A stretch of DNA of 8,200 nucleotides from Candidatus Aminicenantota bacterium (GTDB lineage: Bacteria > Acidobacteriota > Aminicenantia > Aminicenantales > UBA8522), in assembly GCA_003524335.1 (NCBI GenBank), contig DQHV01000105.1, positions 296 through 8,495 of the forward strand, given 5' to 3'. The notes beneath the pieces were generated by a model that was not told the origin of the DNA, did no database searches, and was given only the letters and a program-made list of their open reading frames with translations. The translations under genes and the position numbers were made by a program. Shown here piece by piece: positions 6,527 through 8,200 of the stretch (the stretch's first letter is position 1; each line of letters starts with the position of its first letter).

Positions 6527-8125
6527 CTACCCGCCCCTTCGCCTTTTCTTGGCTTCTTCGAGGCACTCGCGGACGGCGACGATCACCGAAAGACCGTGGT
6601 GATCGATTTCTTCCTTAATGACCTGGGCATTCTTGTCCAGGTTCTTGGGGAGCGGCTCAATGACCCGGATGTGCTCTTTGACCACCCCGAGCCCCTCGAT
6701 CATCCGCAGGAGGCGCTCTCCCGAGGCATAGCTCGGCTGGCCGCCCGTCATGGCCACGGTGCCGTTGTCAAGGATGAACACCGTCATGTTGGTATCGGCC
6801 GCAGCCGCTTCAAGGAGCGGCGTCAGGCCCGAATGGCCGAAAGTGGAATCGCCGATGACGGCAATAGAAGGATGGATTCCGGCCTCCGCTCCTCCCTTGG
6901 CCATACTGACCGATGCGCCCATGCAGACGCACGTCTGGACGGCTTGGTAGGGGGGATAGGCGCCCAGCGTGTAGCAGCCGATGTCGCTGAAGACATTGCC
7001 CTGATGATACTCTTTTAACGCTTTGTTGAGGGCCTGAAAGGTATCCGCGTGAGGGCATCCGACACAGAGCTGGGGCGGACGGGCGGCGAGTTTGAACCCG
7101 CCGAGGTCGAGGCTTTCCAGAGGCTTCAGTCCCAGGGCCGGGCGGACTGTCTCAGGCGAAAGCTCGCCCGTCAGCGGGATGTCGCCGCTCAGCTTTCCCT
7201 TGACCGTTTTGCCCGCAATACCGAACAGCCCTCGCAGGGACCGCTCGATCAGGGGATAGCCTTCTTCGACAACCAGCACGTTGTCGACGTGCTCGACGAG
7301 GCCTCTGATGAGCTTTCCGGGGAGCGGATAGGTGCAGACCTTGAGGACCGAAGGAGGGTTCTCCAGGTCCCGTAAATTCTCTTGAACATAGTTGAAGGCG
7401 ATGCCCGAGGCGATGACTCCCAGCGATCGATCCTTGTCGTTGAGGCGAAGCGAATTGAACTCGGACTCCTCCGAGAGCCGGACCATGGCCGCCTGATTAT
7501 CGAGAACGGCCCTGAAGCGCCGGCGGGCGTTGACCGGAAGGAGAGTCCAATCCTGGCTGGCGCCGTGTTTGAGCTCATTCTGCCCGCGCGGCTCCCGCGG
7601 CCGGACAGTCGAGCGGCTGTGGGACAGGCGAGTCACCAACCGGATCATGACCGGGACGCCGAACTTCTCGGAGACATCAAACGCCTGCCGTGTCATCTCA
7701 TAGGCTTCCTGATGGTTCGAGGGCTCGAAGCAGGGGATATTGGCGAAGTCGGCGTAAAAACGGCTGTCCTGCTCGTTCTGGGAGCTGTGCATACCGGGGT
7801 CATCGGCCGGGACGACGACCAGGCCGCCGTGGGCATTGGTCAGGGCGGAATTCATGAACGGGTCGGCGGCGACGTTGAGCCCAACGTGCTTCATTGAAAC
7901 AAGGGCCCGTTTCCCGGCGAAGGAGACACCCAGCGCTTCCTCGTAAGCGACCTTCTCGTTGACCGACCAGGAAGCCACGAAGGCCTTGGTTTTGGTCGCG
8001 GCCTTGATCAGGTATTCCATGATCTCGGAGGCGGGAGTCCCGGGATAGGAATAGCCGGCGCTCAGACCGGCCTGGATCGCGCCGAGGGCGACGGCTTCGT
8101 CCCCGAGCAGTATCTCAGGTTTCAT
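6527..8125 (-). CDS. iorA: Indolepyruvate:ferredoxin oxidoreductase, alpha subunit, lacking the C-terminal ferredoxin domain
   Basis: This 532-residue protein is the thiamine-diphosphate-binding large subunit of the aryl-pyruvate oxidoreductase. The N-terminal pyrimidine-binding domain (about 1-170) has GYSYPGTPASEI and MKHVGLNVAADP. A middle transketolase-C-like domain covers about 235-320. The C-terminal ThDP pyrophosphate domain (about 350-520) has CVGCPHADTF (354-363), DIGCYTLG (381-388), GDSTFGHSG (425-433) and ILDNGTVAMTGGQP (451-464), typical of IorA. Family members are usually about 600-650 residues and end in a two-[4Fe-4S] ferredoxin domain. Here the protein stops soon after VIVAVREC (514-521) with KKRRRGG, and no cysteine cluster follows before iorB. 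The ATG at 8125 is chosen because GAGGA (8136-8132) lies 6 bases upstream and because an earlier in-frame ATG at 8185 would overlap the promoter -35 box. It is the first gene of the operon. Confidence 0.92.
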   Translation of the reverse strand: MKPEILLGDEAVALGAIQAGLSAGYSYPGTPASEIMEYLIKAATKTKAFVASWSVNEKVAYEEALGVSFAGKRALVSMKHVGLNVAADPFMNSALTNAHGGLVVVPADDPGMHSSQNEQDSRFYADFANIPCFEPSNHQEAYEMTRQAFDVSEKFGVPVMIRLVTRLSHSRSTVRPREPRGQNELKHGASQDWTLLPVNARRRFRAVLDNQAAMVRLSEESEFNSLRLNDKDRSLGVIASGIAFNYVQENLRDLENPPSVLKVCTYPLPGKLIRGLVEHVDNVLVVEEGYPLIERSLRGLFGIAGKTVKGKLSGDIPLTGELSPETVRPALGLKPLESLDLGGFKLAARPPQLCVGCPHADTFQALNKALKEYHQGNVFSDIGCYTLGAYPPYQAVQTCVCMGASVSMAKGGAEAGIHPSIAVIGDSTFGHSGLTPLLEAAAADTNMTVFILDNGTVAMTGGQPSYASGERLLRMIEGLGVVKEHIRVIEPLPKNLDKNAQVIKEEIDHHGLSVIVAVRECLEEAKKRRRGG

Positions 8126-8131
8126 GGTTGT

Positions 8132-8136
8132 TCCTC
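8132..8136 (-). promoter_or_regulatory. Ribosome binding site of iorA
   Basis: On the minus strand, GAGGA lies 6 bases before the ATG at 8125. It decides this start over the in-frame ATG 60 bases further upstream. Confidence 0.75.
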
Positions 8137-8156
8137 GTAATGGGGAAAGAGAGATG

Positions 8157-8185
8157 AGGATACAATCCCGGCCGGAGAGTGTCAA
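8157..8185 (-). promoter_or_regulatory. Sigma70-type promoter of the iorAB operon
   Basis: On the minus strand there is a perfect -35 box TTGACA (8185-8180), a 17-base spacer and a -10 box TATCCT (8162-8157; four of six consensus bases). Transcription would start near 8150 and give a 5' leader of about 25 bases before the iorA ATG. The remaining 15 bases to the window edge show no clear operator. No other convincing promoter was seen further down the block, consistent with a single five-gene transcript. Confidence 0.6.
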
Positions 8186-8200
8186 GCCGGACGGTCGAGC

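Noticed and set aside
5618..7018. A 466-codon open frame on the + strand
   Set aside because: It lies antisense to the acyl-CoA synthetase start, iorB and the iorA 3' half, all with clear family motifs. The translation is rich in Arg, Asp and Gly without recognisable domains, as expected for a shadow frame in GC-rich DNA.
8126..8185. A 20-residue N-terminal extension of IorA starting at 8185
   Set aside because: It overlaps the predicted -35 and -10 boxes, lacks a ribosome-binding site, and the conserved IorA N-terminus begins at the ATG at 8125.
1..8200. CRISPR arrays, tRNA or rRNA genes, insertion sequences, phage genes or defence systems
   Set aside because: No repeat-spacer pattern, RNA-gene sequence, transposase or terminal inverted repeats were seen; nearly every base lies in one of the seven metabolic genes described.

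Overview
This is a compact, GC-rich bacterial segment with almost no non-coding DNA. It holds two gene blocks that converge near position 1320. The genes encode a ferredoxin-type 2-oxoacid oxidoreductase, an ADP-forming acyl-CoA synthetase and a secreted glycoside hydrolase. Together they suggest an anaerobic or facultatively anaerobic heterotroph that ferments amino acids and sugars. The style of the proteins would fit Acidobacteriota, Candidatus Aminicenantes or similar lineages, but this is a low-confidence guess from family resemblance.

Left block, + strand (1-1316): the C-terminal end of a YggS/PLPBP-family pyridoxal-phosphate homeostasis protein is followed within about 20 bases by a complete PLP enzyme of the alpha-oxoamine synthase fold (BioF/Kbl/SPT relatives). 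The second protein keeps the PLP-binding residues but has changes in the substrate-side motifs, so its product should not be assumed.

Right block, - strand (8185 down to 1333): a sigma70-like promoter (TTGACA, 17-base spacer, TATCCT) at 8157-8185 precedes five tightly packed genes. In transcription order they are iorA, iorB, a fused ADP-forming acyl-CoA synthetase, a secreted family-2 glycoside hydrolase and an FmdB-type zinc-ribbon protein. Junctions are 0, 42, about -4 to 14, and 11 bases. Three intergenic junctions in the window have the stop codon running directly into a Shine-Dalgarno sequence.

Working model: IorAB oxidatively decarboxylates aryl-pyruvates, from transamination of aromatic amino acids, to aryl-acetyl-CoA. 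The synthetase then releases the free acid and makes ATP. This pairing is known from Thermococcales and other peptide fermenters. Two features are unusual. IorA ends just before the place where the family normally carries a C-terminal two-cluster ferredoxin domain. The synthetase has its ATP-grasp half before its CoA-binding half, the reverse of the common bacterial fusion. Why a secreted glycosidase and a zinc-ribbon protein share this transcript is not evident from the sequence.
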